A stretch of 64,000 nt of DNA from positions 2,007,501-2,071,500 of the forward strand of contig JAQISU010000345.1 of NCBI GenBank assembly GCA_029339505.1, in the 5' to 3' direction. The stretch's first letter is position 1, and each line of letters starts with the position of its first letter. Made by a program: the position numbers and the translations under genes. Positions 10,960-20,229 of the stretch are shown here, piece after piece. Below the pieces are notes generated by a model that saw nothing but the letters and a program-made list of their open reading frames with translations, was not told the origin of the DNA and did no database searches. Source of the DNA: Unio delphinus. Lineage: Eukaryota > Mollusca > Bivalvia > Unionida > Unionidae.

Positions 10960-11560
10960 ATTCTAAGTAAACTTTAAGGTTACTTAGTTTTTGGAGTCCT
11001 AACTTTAGAATTTGTTAATTCGTAATTGTTTATTATCCCACTCTTAAACATGATGTTATTAATCCCTTGTTTTCTTCAATATCTACTTTTTATCCTTATT
11101 TGATGTTTGTAATTTTATATATATCCCTATTTCTTTTTTTACCCTAAGTTAGTTTCGTTGGTTTGATTACTCCTGGAGTGATTGGATTACTCAAAAATTT
11201 TGAGAAATCATTCTGGATTCCATTGTTGGTTTCTAGGCTTACTTGCATATTTAATATTTGGTTTGGTTGTCTAGGTAATCTACATACCCATGTGGGTTCC
11301 TAGTTAGGCTGAGATACCTGCTAGTTCCTGTTGACGCTTCCATCCCTTAAAGAGCTTTGAGTTAGGATGATTACTCCAGGAACGCTCTAGTATTAGGTTT
11401 TATTCTTATTTTGTTGTTTTTCCTACTAGACAATTCATTAGCTTAGGTTTAAATATTTGCCTGTACCCTGTTGTTTTAAAGAATTCAATAATATTCGTTT
11501 ATGTTGTTTGGGGGTTGCTGTTTATTATTTGAATTATTTCTGGGTATGCGTATGTAGCGG
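10960..11560 (-). other. Probable 3' UTR of the non-LTR element, rich in short palindromes
   Basis: Noncoding sequence directly downstream of the ORF2 tail on the minus strand. Small palindromes recur: ACTCCTGGAGT near 11170, ACCCATGTGGGT near 11286, and TACTCCAGGA near 11375. No coding frame is visible. Confidence 0.4.
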
Positions 11561-12078
11561 CTATGTTCGGATCTGAATTTGTACCTTTCCTTTTTTTGGT
11601 TTTCTACAATCGTTGAAGATGTGGTGTAAATCTTCTGGGGTGTTGCATTTGTAGCAATTTATGTTATGTTGGAAGAGTCCTATGTGTTTCCCAAAGCTGT
11701 TTGCCAGTTTGGTTTTCCCTATGATGGTCCTATTGATTATTATCTGTTCATAGCCTGTGCACCTAGGTGGTTTCCTATTTATATTTACTTCCTGAATGGT
11801 ATTATATAATATTCTCCCTTTGTGGTTTTGATAAAAATCAGTTTGCCATTTGTTATTAATCAATGTGTTAATTACACTATATAGTTAATGTTTACTATAT
11901 TCTAACGGTATGTAATTTGGTTCATCTGTTTTTGTTTAGCTACCTGGTCTGCTAAATTACTTTCTTGTATATTTACGTGGGATGGAATCCACACGAATTC
12001 TATGTTTAGTTTGTTTACACTTAGTTGTTTCATTAAAGCATTAATTTTGTTTAGGAAATTTTGTCTTGATTTTGTGGG
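11561..12078 (-). mobile_element. 5'-truncated non-LTR retrotransposon: RNase H and ORF2 tail
   Basis: From about 12075 the minus strand encodes an RNase H C-terminal signature (FVWIPSHV followed by a NLADQVAK stretch, near 11990-11930), the equivalent of the W-PSH-G...AD-A motif of LINE RNase H domains. A frame change follows, then 100 codons open to 11561 with KCNTPEDLHHIFNDC. This is the usual C-x2-C...H-x3-4-C tail after RNase H in Jockey/I/R1-type ORF2. Endonuclease and reverse transcriptase are absent. The break at about 12080 adjoins a T-run, consistent with 5' truncation on insertion. 3' UTR-like DNA continues towards lower coordinates. Confidence 0.75.
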
Positions 12079-12079
12079 T

Positions 12080-12755
12080 TTTTTTTTGGATTGAGGTTAT
12101 GACACTATGACACGCGTATTATAACTGTCACACTGGAGACTGTTTCTAGTTTCATGAAGCAAGCGCGGACGTAATAGAAAACATCCCTACATTTTGTTGC
12201 TGAGATCGAATGTTAAGTTTAGGGTGAGGGATAGAGAGAAGTCAAATATGGGTGAAACTTTGCAAACAAACGACATTGAAATTTACACAACCTATTTTAT
12301 TCAAATAACAATCAAAGAAACTATGAACCATAAACAATCAAACTTTCTTCAAACACATTGTTTTTGACATGACTGACAACGTTGTGAAGATGTGAAGTTA
12401 GATTTTCAGGAATGTAAGTCATTAGGCAATTGATGTACACTTCGTTTCCTAGCTAAAGACAACATTTAACCATAATGGTCACAAAATCATCGATCTACAT
12501 TGTCATTGTTTCTAGAAGAATGACAATCAAAATAAATCAATAAATGTTCTAATGAATATGCAAGACTGCGTTGATGTGGAAAATATACACAAAATATTGT
12601 CTGCAAACCATAGAATATGTGCCTTGTAATTTCACATTATTGAATCGTTTCGTCTGAGCATCTCTTCTCATAAAGTCAACGATTTCGTCTTCCTTAGGTC
12701 CAATCTATACGAATCAAAATACTCCACACATCCCACTGTAGGAAAGTAGACGGCT
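12080..12755. other. Unassigned DNA between LINE fragment and Polinton remnant
   Basis: AT-rich, no open frame of note and no recognised repeat. It may include the decayed end of the Polinton element, but I could not locate its terminal inverted repeats. Confidence 0.3.
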
Positions 12756-12888
12756 ACTTAGTGGGTTTCTGGGAGATGACTATTGTCTGTATGGATGACA
12801 TAAACTTGATGGTCTTGAGGTTTGCGATGAGGTAGTTCATCTTTAGCACATACAACAAGATTCCAAGAAGCAGTGTATGAACTATGGT

Positions 12889-13271
12889 TCAAAAGGTAAT
12901 AAGGTTCCCAGGTATCCATTTTGCTGTCTTGTTTTTTCCCCACAGGTAACGATAAGTCATCAGTTCAATACAGACGTATTGCTTGAAAAGGTCTGACAAG
13001 TAACCGTTTCTTCGCTTCTTCTCCTCACTCTGAGCCAAGAGATATTCGATCAATCTCTCGAGCAGCCAATGAAGGAGAGTAGTGATCACGTGTTATACCA
13101 CTGATGTAACACGGTTTCTTCTGGGATGAGAATCCAAGCTTCGTCCAGATACTTGTCCAAGTTTTCTTCTTGACTCATCATCAGACATTTATCGTGTTGA
13201 ATTTGACTGGGATGATCGTTTGGACATTCATAGCAATCTTTCTTGATCAATTCCCTCATTATATCTGTCAT
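12889..13271 (-). pseudogene. Small Polinton/adinto-type protein with HPSQ-x2-H-x-CLM motif
   Basis: The first 62 codons (13271-13086) contain CYECPNDHPSQIQHDKCLMM followed by an acidic helix. This Cys/His pattern recurs in small proteins next to integrase and F54H12.2-type genes in invertebrate Polinton-like elements; its function is unknown, and the C-C-H-H-C layout suggests metal binding. A frame change near 13088 separates it from a basic/Leu-rich continuation (13089-12889). The start at 13271 is ATG (MTDIMRELIKK). Confidence 0.5.
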
Positions 13272-13495
13272 GTCTTTGGCATAACAGGAGACTAAATGTT
13301 GTTCATGTTCTGGTCATCTTGACTTCATTACCACTACCTCTTCCTTTTTGTCTTGGGATTCTGCTTTCTCTCAATCAACCCATTCCACTGTCATCGATTA
13401 TCCACTATTCGAAGAAGATACGTGTCTTCCATAGTTTCTAATAGTCTAGAATGACTTCTCTCAAACTGTTGATTTCTATGGTATTATCGAATTTG

Positions 13496-14026
13496 TCATA
13501 CAGAATGACGTTCACCGTCTCGGCAAGAGCGTCTGCAAACTGGTGTTCCACACGCAGTTGACCCAATTTTATAGGGTGGAAATGGTACTTTATGGTACTC
13601 AAAGGTAACACTTTTTGGCTTTGTCCATGGCTTTATAAACACTGTACTGAACCTGGTAGCAATCGATGTCACAAACATTTGACCACTAAAATAATTGCCT
13701 GCAGGAATTGTTAACAGGTAGGTGGGTCGTTTAGTTTTGGGATTCTATGTTTTCAATAGGTCACTGACAGTGCTGAGTACGTCTAAGTTTTGTTGCAAGT
13801 GTTCGTCATCAACCTTTCTACTGTAAAACGGCTTTGATTTTCGATAATGTTTTTTTATTTGCGTAGGGTGTATCATTTCCACGAAAGCCACTTCCCAATG
13901 GGCTTCTTGATCCAAATGAATGGGTTGAGGTAATTTAGCCGTGTAACAGCACAAAGTTTTGCCAGCAAACACTTCAATGGAACTGTCATTGGGTAACAAT
14001 ATGTAAAATTGGTTGTTGTTGTTCAT
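13496..14026 (-). pseudogene. N-terminal fragment of an F54H12.2-like element protein
   Basis: An ATG at 14026 opens 93 codons beginning MNNNNQFYILLPNDSS and containing YTAKLPQPIHL and HWEVAFVEM. This is the characteristic start of large element proteins related to C. elegans F54H12.2 (FYxxLPSNSS..., LP..I.L.G.WEV.L.E). The role is not established; a virion or structural role is often suggested. The frame stops at 13745, and a 60-codon piece in another frame follows (13678-13496), so most of the protein is lost. It starts 11 bp after the membrane-protein gene, a compact virus-like spacing. Confidence 0.55.
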
Positions 14027-14037
14027 AATTCAAACGT

Positions 14038-14445
14038 TCAGCTCACCGAGGAGTCAATCGAGGTTAGAGGAGTGTCTAAAAGAGGATCGTGACTGGAGGG
14101 GTGACTATTGGGAGAATGACTGACGTTTGACTCAAGGCTCCCTTTGTTGTTGTTCCCGTTGTAAGAGTATTTCAGGGAAGGATTGGGAAGAAGATAACCG
14201 ATGCAGCTGCTGAGTAAAATGGTCCACAATTGCTTGTCTCCTTGTTGGAAACTCAAATTGGCAATGGCTGCACAGATGACACAATACACCACAAAGATTT
14301 GACAGAAAAAAACGATCTGGGTTTTAGGTACACGTTCTCCACACCACACCCACAAGGGTTGCTTTTGTAGATCTTTGAGAGAAGAACTGGGTGAAGTAGT
14401 GGTCATTGTGGCAGCTGCGGATGTGTTGAACGGCATGATGGTCAT
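14038..14445 (-). CDS. Small two-helix membrane protein of the Polinton/adinto-type element
   Basis: An uninterrupted frame of 135 codons from ATG at 14445. Residues 1-40 are Ser/Thr-rich and end in WVWCGERVPKTQ. TM1 spans about 44-66 (IVFFCQIFVVYCVICAAIAN) and TM2 about 72-90 (LWTILLSSCIGYLLPNPSL), and the C-terminus is polar and Ser/Asn-rich. The VPKTQIVFF...LW..LLSSC.GYLLPNP pattern is what I associate with the small membrane protein found beside integrase in invertebrate Polinton-like elements; its function is unknown. Its ATG overlaps the integrase stop as ATGA, a compact arrangement. It is the only element gene here without a visible break and may be open by chance or retained. Confidence 0.6.
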   Translation of the reverse strand: MTIMPFNTSAAATMTTTSPSSSLKDLQKQPLWVWCGERVPKTQIVFFCQIFVVYCVICAAIANLSFQQGDKQLWTILLSSCIGYLLPNPSLKYSYNGNNNKGSLESNVSHSPNSHPSSHDPLLDTPLTSIDSSVS

Positions 14446-15420
14446 TTATGTTTATAGTCGATGACTTGCGAAGCGTCGATCCAAGAATAAAAACTCTGAT
14501 TCTTTCCAACGTACTTTGACATCTTTGACACGTCGTATTCCCACTTTACGCGCTGTAACTCAGGCAAGTTAAACATTCCTTTTAATACTTCCCCGTTCAT
14601 GTCTTTCAATTATAGACGGCATGATGACGACCATGCACTCGTCCAGTGACACGAAACAATTCGGTGGTCCAGTTGGGTATGTGACCTTTGTAGAAAGTGC
14701 GTTTGCTTTTGCCAATGCGAACCCAATCTCCAGTTGTTAACACTCCCTCATTCATTTCGTGATGGCCATCGTCGGGGACGTACCAAACAGGCACTCAAAA
14801 CAGTTATTTCGTTCTCGGGTGTCAAATCTTCAGGGGTAAGTCCGATGCTCCGAAGGTAAGATTTGTTGTACGGTTGGACTAAGTGGGGTAAGACGACGAT
14901 GTATTTGTGTCTTGATGTGAACAATATTTCCACATGCGTTCTTTCAAGGTGCGTTGAAATCGTTCCACGATGCTGACTTTGGTTTCTGGGTTCTCGGTGG
15001 TACAAAATGAATATCTCGTTTCTGTAATTCTTTTTCGAAAGCTTGGTTAAAAAATTAGGTGCTTTGTCGGTTTGCCATCGAATTTGGTGACGAACCTTTT
15101 GTTTCAACACCAGTTGAAGATCTCACACCAACTCTCTTCGTGATTTGGAAGTCAATGGCAAGACCAAGGCAAATTTAGAAAAGACGTCGATGACACAAAA
15201 CAAATATTTGTTGCCACGATTGTAGGTGGCTAAATGAGAGACATCGGCTAAATCGGCTTGATATTGATGATCGTTGCCTTCCACTTAACTGCAACTTCTG
15301 GAATATTTTCATCGAATGGGTTTGTGTCAAGTGCACGTGGCTTGTTCTTGTAACCATCGTTGCACTTGAGGTAAACGGAGACGTTTCAGTAGAGATTTAC
15401 CAGCACAATATAATTTCTAA
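14443..15420 (-). pseudogene. Polinton/adinto-type integrase (rve core plus chromo-like tail), frameshifted
   Basis: Remnants in several frames. Near 15290-15180 is the first core strand (QYQADLADVSHLATYN followed by NKYLFCVIDVFSK), with a DLADVS/DVFSK pair typical of this integrase type. A second segment (15110-14770) contains RWQTDKAPNFL, equivalent to the second catalytic Asp (TDKG-EF), and a YNKSYLRSIGL...PENE end typical of Polinton INT. Next (14794-14606) comes GDWVRIGKSKRTFYKGHIPN, the SH3-like region, and finally a chromo-like SFYSWIDASQVIDY near 14500-14450. Integrase would insert the linear element DNA. The glycine after TDK is replaced by Ala and several shifts are present, so it is inactive. 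Confidence 0.7.
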
Positions 15421-15710
15421 ACACATCCGTAACATGCAGTGTGAGCAGGATCGTAGTATATGCTGGCTAACACCTTCTCCATTGTTTTGTTAATAAGTCA
15501 CCCTCTCTTCGATGATGATGCTTTTGATGGGGCTGTTTGGAAACGGTTTTACGTCCCGATGTGCCACAGGAGTAAACGTCGATGGTAGAGGTGGTGGTGG
15601 TGGAGATAATGCGATAGCTTATTCTTTTCCACTTCTGTCGAAGGAGGAGTGGACATCATCTTCTTAACCAAGGTTTGGACGTCCTTCTTTTTGGGGAGTG
15701 GGAGAAGTGG

Positions 15711-16067
15711 TCAACAAGAAATCTGCAATCTTACTAGGAATGGGAGCTGCAGTGGGTGTTTTAAAGAGTTCGCGTGCCTCTTCTTCCTCAGGAAATTGTG
15801 GGGTTGAATCTCTTTGGCCACTTTGGGTAGTGATGGTGACGCACTTTTCATCAGATCCTTAAAATCTTTCAGAGTGGGTAGAGCTGTTTTGTCTAAAGCT
15901 TTTTGGTGAAAGAGTTGCCGTCGTTGCAAGAGTTGACAGTACTTTTGAGATTTTTCTGTTTCGGACAAATGGTTGCGGTCCATCAACAATTGCGATTCAT
16001 GTTGTATTGGGACATCTCGGTCAAATGAGGATTGGTAAGTAAATGTAAGGTTCGTTGTTCTTGCCAA
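15711..16067 (-). pseudogene. Fragment of a small conserved Polinton-associated protein
   Basis: 118 codons, of which the first half (DRDVPIQHESQLLMDRN, then LSETEKSQKYCQLLQRRQLF) has the pattern of a short helical protein usually placed just upstream of integrase in invertebrate Polinton-like elements: a repeated mention of S-D-EK...Y...LQRY. The rest is Lys/Pro-rich. Function unknown. Assignment rests on pattern and position only. Confidence 0.35.
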
Positions 16068-16278
16068 CTATGCTATTCCAGCCATCGTTTGTAAAGTCCG
16101 ATTTTGTTATTGGTTTCGCTTCGAAAGGATACGTCTGAGATCGTTGTGTTCCATAGGTCCCTGTTATCTTCAGGAATGATCCTACATAATTCTACCTATC
16201 CCTTGTGAAGAAGGAGACGTCACGAGGGCTGTAATCATTGTTTCCACTAAGCCTTTCAACCAATGAGGAACAACATGT

Positions 16279-16540
16279 TCAAAATTCCTCGGCGTTGGAC
16301 CAACATCTTTTTTCTTTTATGGATGGGTATTTTATTTTGGACCATTTGATGAAGAACGTGTCAATGTTTGGCATTTTTTTCTGACGTTGAGACAAAGGTA
16401 TCGTGCATTTCAAGACATTCAAACAACATTCGCACACGGTATCGATGGCATCTTTAGAGGCGGTTTGAATGAGTGTCTTGCGCATGGAAGGACAAGCTTT
16501 GACTAAACGAGGAGACAGTCATTTTCTATTCTATCCTTTT
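16279..16540 (-). pseudogene. Small basic element protein with ECCLNVL motif
   Basis: The frame ending at 16279 contains MRKTLIQTASKDAIDTVCEC followed by CLNVLKCTIPLSQRQKK. The IDxxCECxLNVLxGxxPLxxxQK pattern is a hallmark of a small lysine-rich protein encoded next to integrase in many invertebrate Polinton/adintovirus-like elements, sometimes compared with adenoviral core proteins. Here the usual Gly of the LKG step is Cys, and the second half diverges, suggesting a shift near 16380. Function unknown. Confidence 0.5.
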
Positions 16541-17310
16541 CCAGTCATCCTTTTCCAGTCAGAGGGGTGTATGCATCTGTGGGTGATCAGAATACATAAG
16601 CACTGATTACCATCGTTTAACACACGACATTTTTTAAATACTAAAATTCATCGCCACTGATTCTCTTTACGTCGTATCAGCTTCATGACCATTAACACAC
16701 TTCATGGAAGGGTTTGCAACGGACTAAATCGGGACAATACTTTCTTTGACTAATCCAATAAACTATGTAACATGTCCGATCTCTCTTGAACCTTGATATT
16801 TGGGGCAGGTACTTTGTGAGCATCTGAAACTTCCCCAAGAGAGGAGGAGGAGGAGGGTGTCACCGCTGGAGGAAACTTTTTGGTGACGCAGCTTTCCATT
16901 GTTTCATCAACTAATTAAGAACGGGTGCCAACTTGGGTTGGGCTGGCATCAAGAACAACGAAGAAGTGGAAGAACCGGAGGTTACTGGAAACGTGGAGTG
17001 GTTGTCCGCGGTGACTGATTCTTATTATGACACTGTAACTGACACTGGTTTAAAAGTGACATTTTTTATGGGACTTCGATTTTAGGATCACAACGCTTGA
17101 GCCAAATGGGCAACCTCTTTAGTCCAGGACACAGAATCCCAACTTTGTCATTTAACTACATCTGTCCTTGTTTGCTTGGAAAAGGGCTTAGTTAATAAGA
17201 TGTAGAAATTATTTTTAGTTTGCGTTTCACTTGCAGTTTGACTAACTCCCGGTAAATGCGTTCTCTCAACTCCACAGGAACTCTATACGAATGTCTTCTT
17301 GTAACGTATC
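16541..17310 (-). other. Unresolved part of the Polinton remnant
   Basis: No frame longer than a few dozen codons. A run of GAGGAGGAGGAGG (about 16841-16856) and Ser/Thr-rich snippets on the minus strand suggest a decayed, low-complexity element gene, but I cannot assign it. Confidence 0.3.
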
Positions 17311-17317
17311 CATCCTG

Positions 17318-17580
17318 AGATTACTCAGGTCCCACTAAAGGTAGGTGGTGACAATTCGGAGACCATCGAGTATGTTTCAGGTAAGCGGAATCTTTTTGTT
17401 CCCACTCGTAAAGTGTCACACCGCAACTGAAACGCGTGACATTTTTTCTTCGCCCATGTACAAAAATGCGGCTCTGGCTAATTTTTCGGGGGTTAGGTCC
17501 TGGCATATATTTTGGCCATTTTTCATTGAAGATCTGGAATCGACTTTCAGACTCAGTATTCAGGCAAACTCACAAGGAAC
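17318..17580 (-). pseudogene. BIR (inhibitor-of-apoptosis) domain, frameshifted, inside the Polinton remnant
   Basis: Three successive segments in two frames together cover one BIR domain. First is ESESRFQIFNEKWPKYMPG (about 17560-17500). Next, one frame over, is LTPEKLARAAFLYMGEE. Then, back in the first frame, comes FSCGVTLYEWEQKDSAYLKH followed by TRWSPNCHHL (to about 17340). BIR domains bind zinc through C-x2-C...H...C and inhibit caspases or bind Smac-like peptides. The second Cys (FSC), the His (LKH) and the last Cys (PNC) are present, but the first Cys of the pair is Arg (VTRFSC), a one-base change from TGT. Two compensating frameshifts and the lost ligand make it non-functional. IAP genes are known in large DNA viruses of arthropods and molluscs. 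Confidence 0.7.
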
Positions 17581-17641
17581 GAATAGTTGTCTTTCATAAG
17601 TTTATTTCGATGAGGGTACGATGAAATCCGCAGGAGTTTAC

Positions 17642-17980
17642 TTAGGGTTTCATGACATCAGTAGGTGGTAGCCGCATGGTCTCACGCGGAGATGGACATC
17701 CAGTAAAGAATCCGCGATAACCTGTGGCATCGCGTTCGCATCCATGAGGTTTGATACACACAGCATCACTTTCTCTGGTAAGGATAGTAGTAGCAGTCAT
17801 AGCAAAGTTATCATGATGTCCTGCTGAATCACTAAAGTCACAGAATACGGCATCCCTGCAATCGCAAGGTATAGCATCGCACTCCACTGGAGAATCCCTG
17901 AACTTGAATGATGTCTGTTTAAAAGTATTCGCTTGATCCTTGAAGTTACAATGAACTATTGGTCTTGGGATTAGTCCCAT
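17642..17980 (-). CDS. Unassigned cysteine-rich open frame, 112 codons
   Basis: An intact frame from ATG at 17980 (MGLIPRPIVHCNFKDQ) to 17642, lying between the polymerase C-terminus and the BIR domain. It has eight Cys, including a CDAIPCDCRDAVFC cluster (residues 34-47) and later VCIKPHGC, and is clearly more GC-rich than its neighbours. I do not recognise the family. No signal peptide or membrane segment is evident. It sits where the rest of the locus is full of stops, which is odd for chance, though 112 codons in GC-richer DNA can stay open by accident. It overlaps the end of the polymerase-derived frame (to 17971) by a few bases. Confidence 0.3.
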   Translation of the reverse strand: MGLIPRPIVHCNFKDQANTFKQTSFKFRDSPVECDAIPCDCRDAVFCDFSDSAGHHDNFAMTATTILTRESDAVCIKPHGCERDATGYRGFFTGCPSPRETMRLPPTDVMKP

Positions 17981-18807
17981 TTTATATGCTGACCAATATT
18001 GACGTGACCGTACGGTAAAGTGAAGTGATTGGGAAGCTGCACCGTTTTCTGATACACGATTTTATAGATTTGGTGTGTGGGTAAACGTACAATCTTGTGC
18101 GATTCGTAGGTGGTCACTGTAAAGTTTTCATCCTGTCCAGACAGCATGGCTTCTTTTAGCAAGCAAAGTCCACCACTCGACTGATGTGATAATTAATAGT
18201 CAATTCGTTCAGTTTTCATTCGGTGTGCATTTCACCTTGCCGGTTTCAGTATTCGTAGCCGTAAAGTTTAGGACCACCACTTACAAAACTTAGAATCTTG
18301 TCGTTGTGATGTTCATCTATCTAAACGTTCTCCTTCCATGTTATGGTAACAGTGGCTCTGCTTATCTATGTAGATGCAACTGTCCGTGTCCAACTACAAC
18401 ACATGATCTCCTAACAGCTCTAAAACTTCGTAAAATTTTAAGCGAGAATTGGCAGTCACGTAAGCCGCAATGATGACTTTTCCAAATTCGTTGGCTTCTT
18501 CAAAGTCTAGTTCTTCTTCGTAATTGACTAAAATCAAGTCCTCACGAACGACGTCCACGTGTTTCATGTATTTGGTTTTGTCGTGAATCATCTGGAAGTA
18601 GAAGCAAGGTTTAGACAAATACTCTGTCTTGGGTAAAGACGGTCGTTGTGCCATTTTAAGTGGTAAGCAATTTAACATCACTTTGGGAAACGATCGCCTT
18701 CCTTTGTTTTCTCCACGTGGTATAAAGTTATGCTTTCCTGCTCCCAGTATTTCTCTTTGAATTTCTTTTGGTCTTCGGGAGTGTGGTCGATTGTGTTTAA
18801 GATCCAT
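17971..18807 (-). pseudogene. Polinton-type protein-primed DNA polymerase B, C-terminal part
   Basis: The 137-codon frame 18807-18394 contains KVMLNCLPLKMAQRPSLPKT (the KxxLNSxWGKxxQR palm helix with the S-F-W-G part altered), VIIAAYVTANSRLKFYEVLE (TAxxRLxLYE) and then the metal-binding DTDS, where the Tyr/Leu position before it is a TAG stop (about 18395). FVSGGPKLYGYE, the thumb-start motif, follows near 18300-18245. The tail 18162-17971 has the YKIVYQKTVQLPN end of Polinton polymerases. The enzyme would replicate linear element DNA from a protein primer. The exonuclease, the TPR insertions and the first palm Asp are absent. Multiple stops and shifts show it is dead. Confidence 0.75.
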
Positions 18808-18830
18808 TATGCAAAATCGACGAACGTGTT

Positions 18831-19570
18831 CATCCTTCGATTTTTTTCACGTCCTCGAGGAGTATTGCTGCAGTGAGGGCAATGGCAATAACTAAAGATA
18901 GGCTCGATTATGGTACGAATGTTTTGACCACAAGTAGTGCACAATCTCAGGAGCTTAAATTAATTACACGCTGGGCCGTCTGTGAGCGCGAGATCCGATT
19001 GGGTCAAATCGGACCAATCAGCCTAAAGCCGAGCCTGGGGTGTAGGGTATCAGAGATTCAATTATCGTCATGTGCCTTATTAATCAAACGCAGTTCACAT
19101 TTATTTTTCAGCTTGTTATAGCGTACATTCGTAATCCAACCATTTGATAATTATATCATACTAAATTTACAGTAATTTTGTTTTTCTAATGTGACTATCT
19201 TGTATTTCAAACTGGTTAACATAGAGTTATAGAAAAAAAATGTTATCTTGATAAATCAAAGATGATAGTGGCATTAGCAAGTTTTTCCCCATGTGTACAT
19301 GCTTTGTACTGCTGTTTTCTTTTTGTGATGTTACATTAGATATATTGCTTGTTTTAAGCGAAATGATTTGTTCTTTTTTCATTTCAATGTACGAATAAAG
19401 CCAAGGCTGTTCTTTAAACATAGCAAACTTGTATCAGTATGTCATTTTCACCTTTTATGTAACTTGATTTAATGCTTTGTATTTCTGAAATCATTAATGA
19501 CTGGTTGTCTTTTAATTTACATAACATTTTGTTAATGTTTCATTTGTATCCTCGTAATCAGTAGGTGACA
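18831..19570. other. Unassigned DNA right of the Polinton remnant
   Basis: AT-rich apart from a GC-richer patch at 18950-19050. No gene, repeat or terminal inverted repeat recognised. Confidence 0.3.
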
Positions 19571-19571
19571 T

Positions 19572-19733
19572 TTATGATTTGCTTATTCCACTCTCAGCCA
19601 TCATGAGCAATGACTTTATTTGGTCTGCCAAAATTCTCTCATCTTCACGAGCCCATGAAGCCACTTTTTCATTTTTATTACATGTTGATAAAAATTGAAT
19701 AATTTCATTTCGCGAAACCTTTCATCCTGACCA
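19572..19733 (-). other. Possible terminal coding exon of an unknown gene
   Basis: On the minus strand about 50 codons stay open to a TAA at 19574-19572, with a composition that looks protein-like: NEIIQFLSTCNKNEKVASWA followed by an acidic-amphipathic helix and LLMMAESGISKS. An in-frame stop lies just upstream. No family is recognised and no partner exon was found, so it may be chance or a fragment. Confidence 0.15.
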
Positions 19734-19870
19734 ATGAAACAATCATCCTACAAAAAATTAAGATTATTTACTATCACGCACTTTTTATGACTTTGTCGGA
19801 TTTTATTCCTTGTGATCAGGAGTCTTTTGCTAAGTCCGCAATACACCTCGTTGTGTGCTGCATAGTTCAA

Positions 19871-20195
19871 TATTCGTTTAGGAGATATCGAACAGCCCTG
19901 TTGTAATCACTTACAATTTAAACTTTAATATCGCTTAGGAGATATCAAACAGCCCTGTTGTAATCACTTACAATTTAAACTTTAATATCGTTTAGGAGAT
20001 ATCAAACAGCCCTGTTGTAATCACTTACAATTTAAACTTTAATATCGTTTAGGAGATATCAAACAGCCCTGTTGTAATCACTTACAATTTAAACTTTAAT
20101 ATCGTTGATTATGTCATTAAAAGGTTTTCTTATTTAATGATGATCACATTGTCCCTGTTGTAATCACTTACAACTTAAACTTTAATATCGTTGAG
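19871..20195. repeat. 57-bp minisatellite, four copies plus a separated fifth
   Basis: Units begin near 19871, 19928, 19985 and 20042 with an exact 57-bp period (ATCGTTTAGGAGATATCAAA, then CAGCCCTGTTGTAATCACTT and ACAATTTAAACTTTAAT). After a spacer of about 50 bp with its own repeat (ATTATGTCATTAAAAGGTTT, then TCTTATT, seen again at about 20193), the GTTGTAATCACTTACAACTT part recurs at 20156. Confidence 0.95.
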
Positions 20196-20229
20196 TATGT
20201 CATAAAAACGTTTTCTTATTAAATGAGAA

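Larger units (their letters stand above)
12756..18830 (-). mobile_element. Decayed Polinton/Maverick (adintovirus-like) element
   Basis: About 6 kb of minus-strand coding remnants that belong together in Polinton/adintovirus-type elements. In reading order they are: the C-terminal part of a protein-primed family B DNA polymerase, a cysteine-rich open frame, a BIR domain, two small conserved element proteins, a retroviral-type integrase with chromo-like tail, a two-helix membrane protein, an N-terminal fragment of a large structural-type protein (related to C. elegans F54H12.2), and a small protein with an HPSQ motif. Full elements are 15-20 kb or more, so most (polymerase N-terminus, ATPase, major capsid) is missing or unrecognised. 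Many frames carry stops or shifts, but the membrane protein does not. Terminal inverted repeats and a 6-bp target duplication were not found. Confidence 0.75.
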
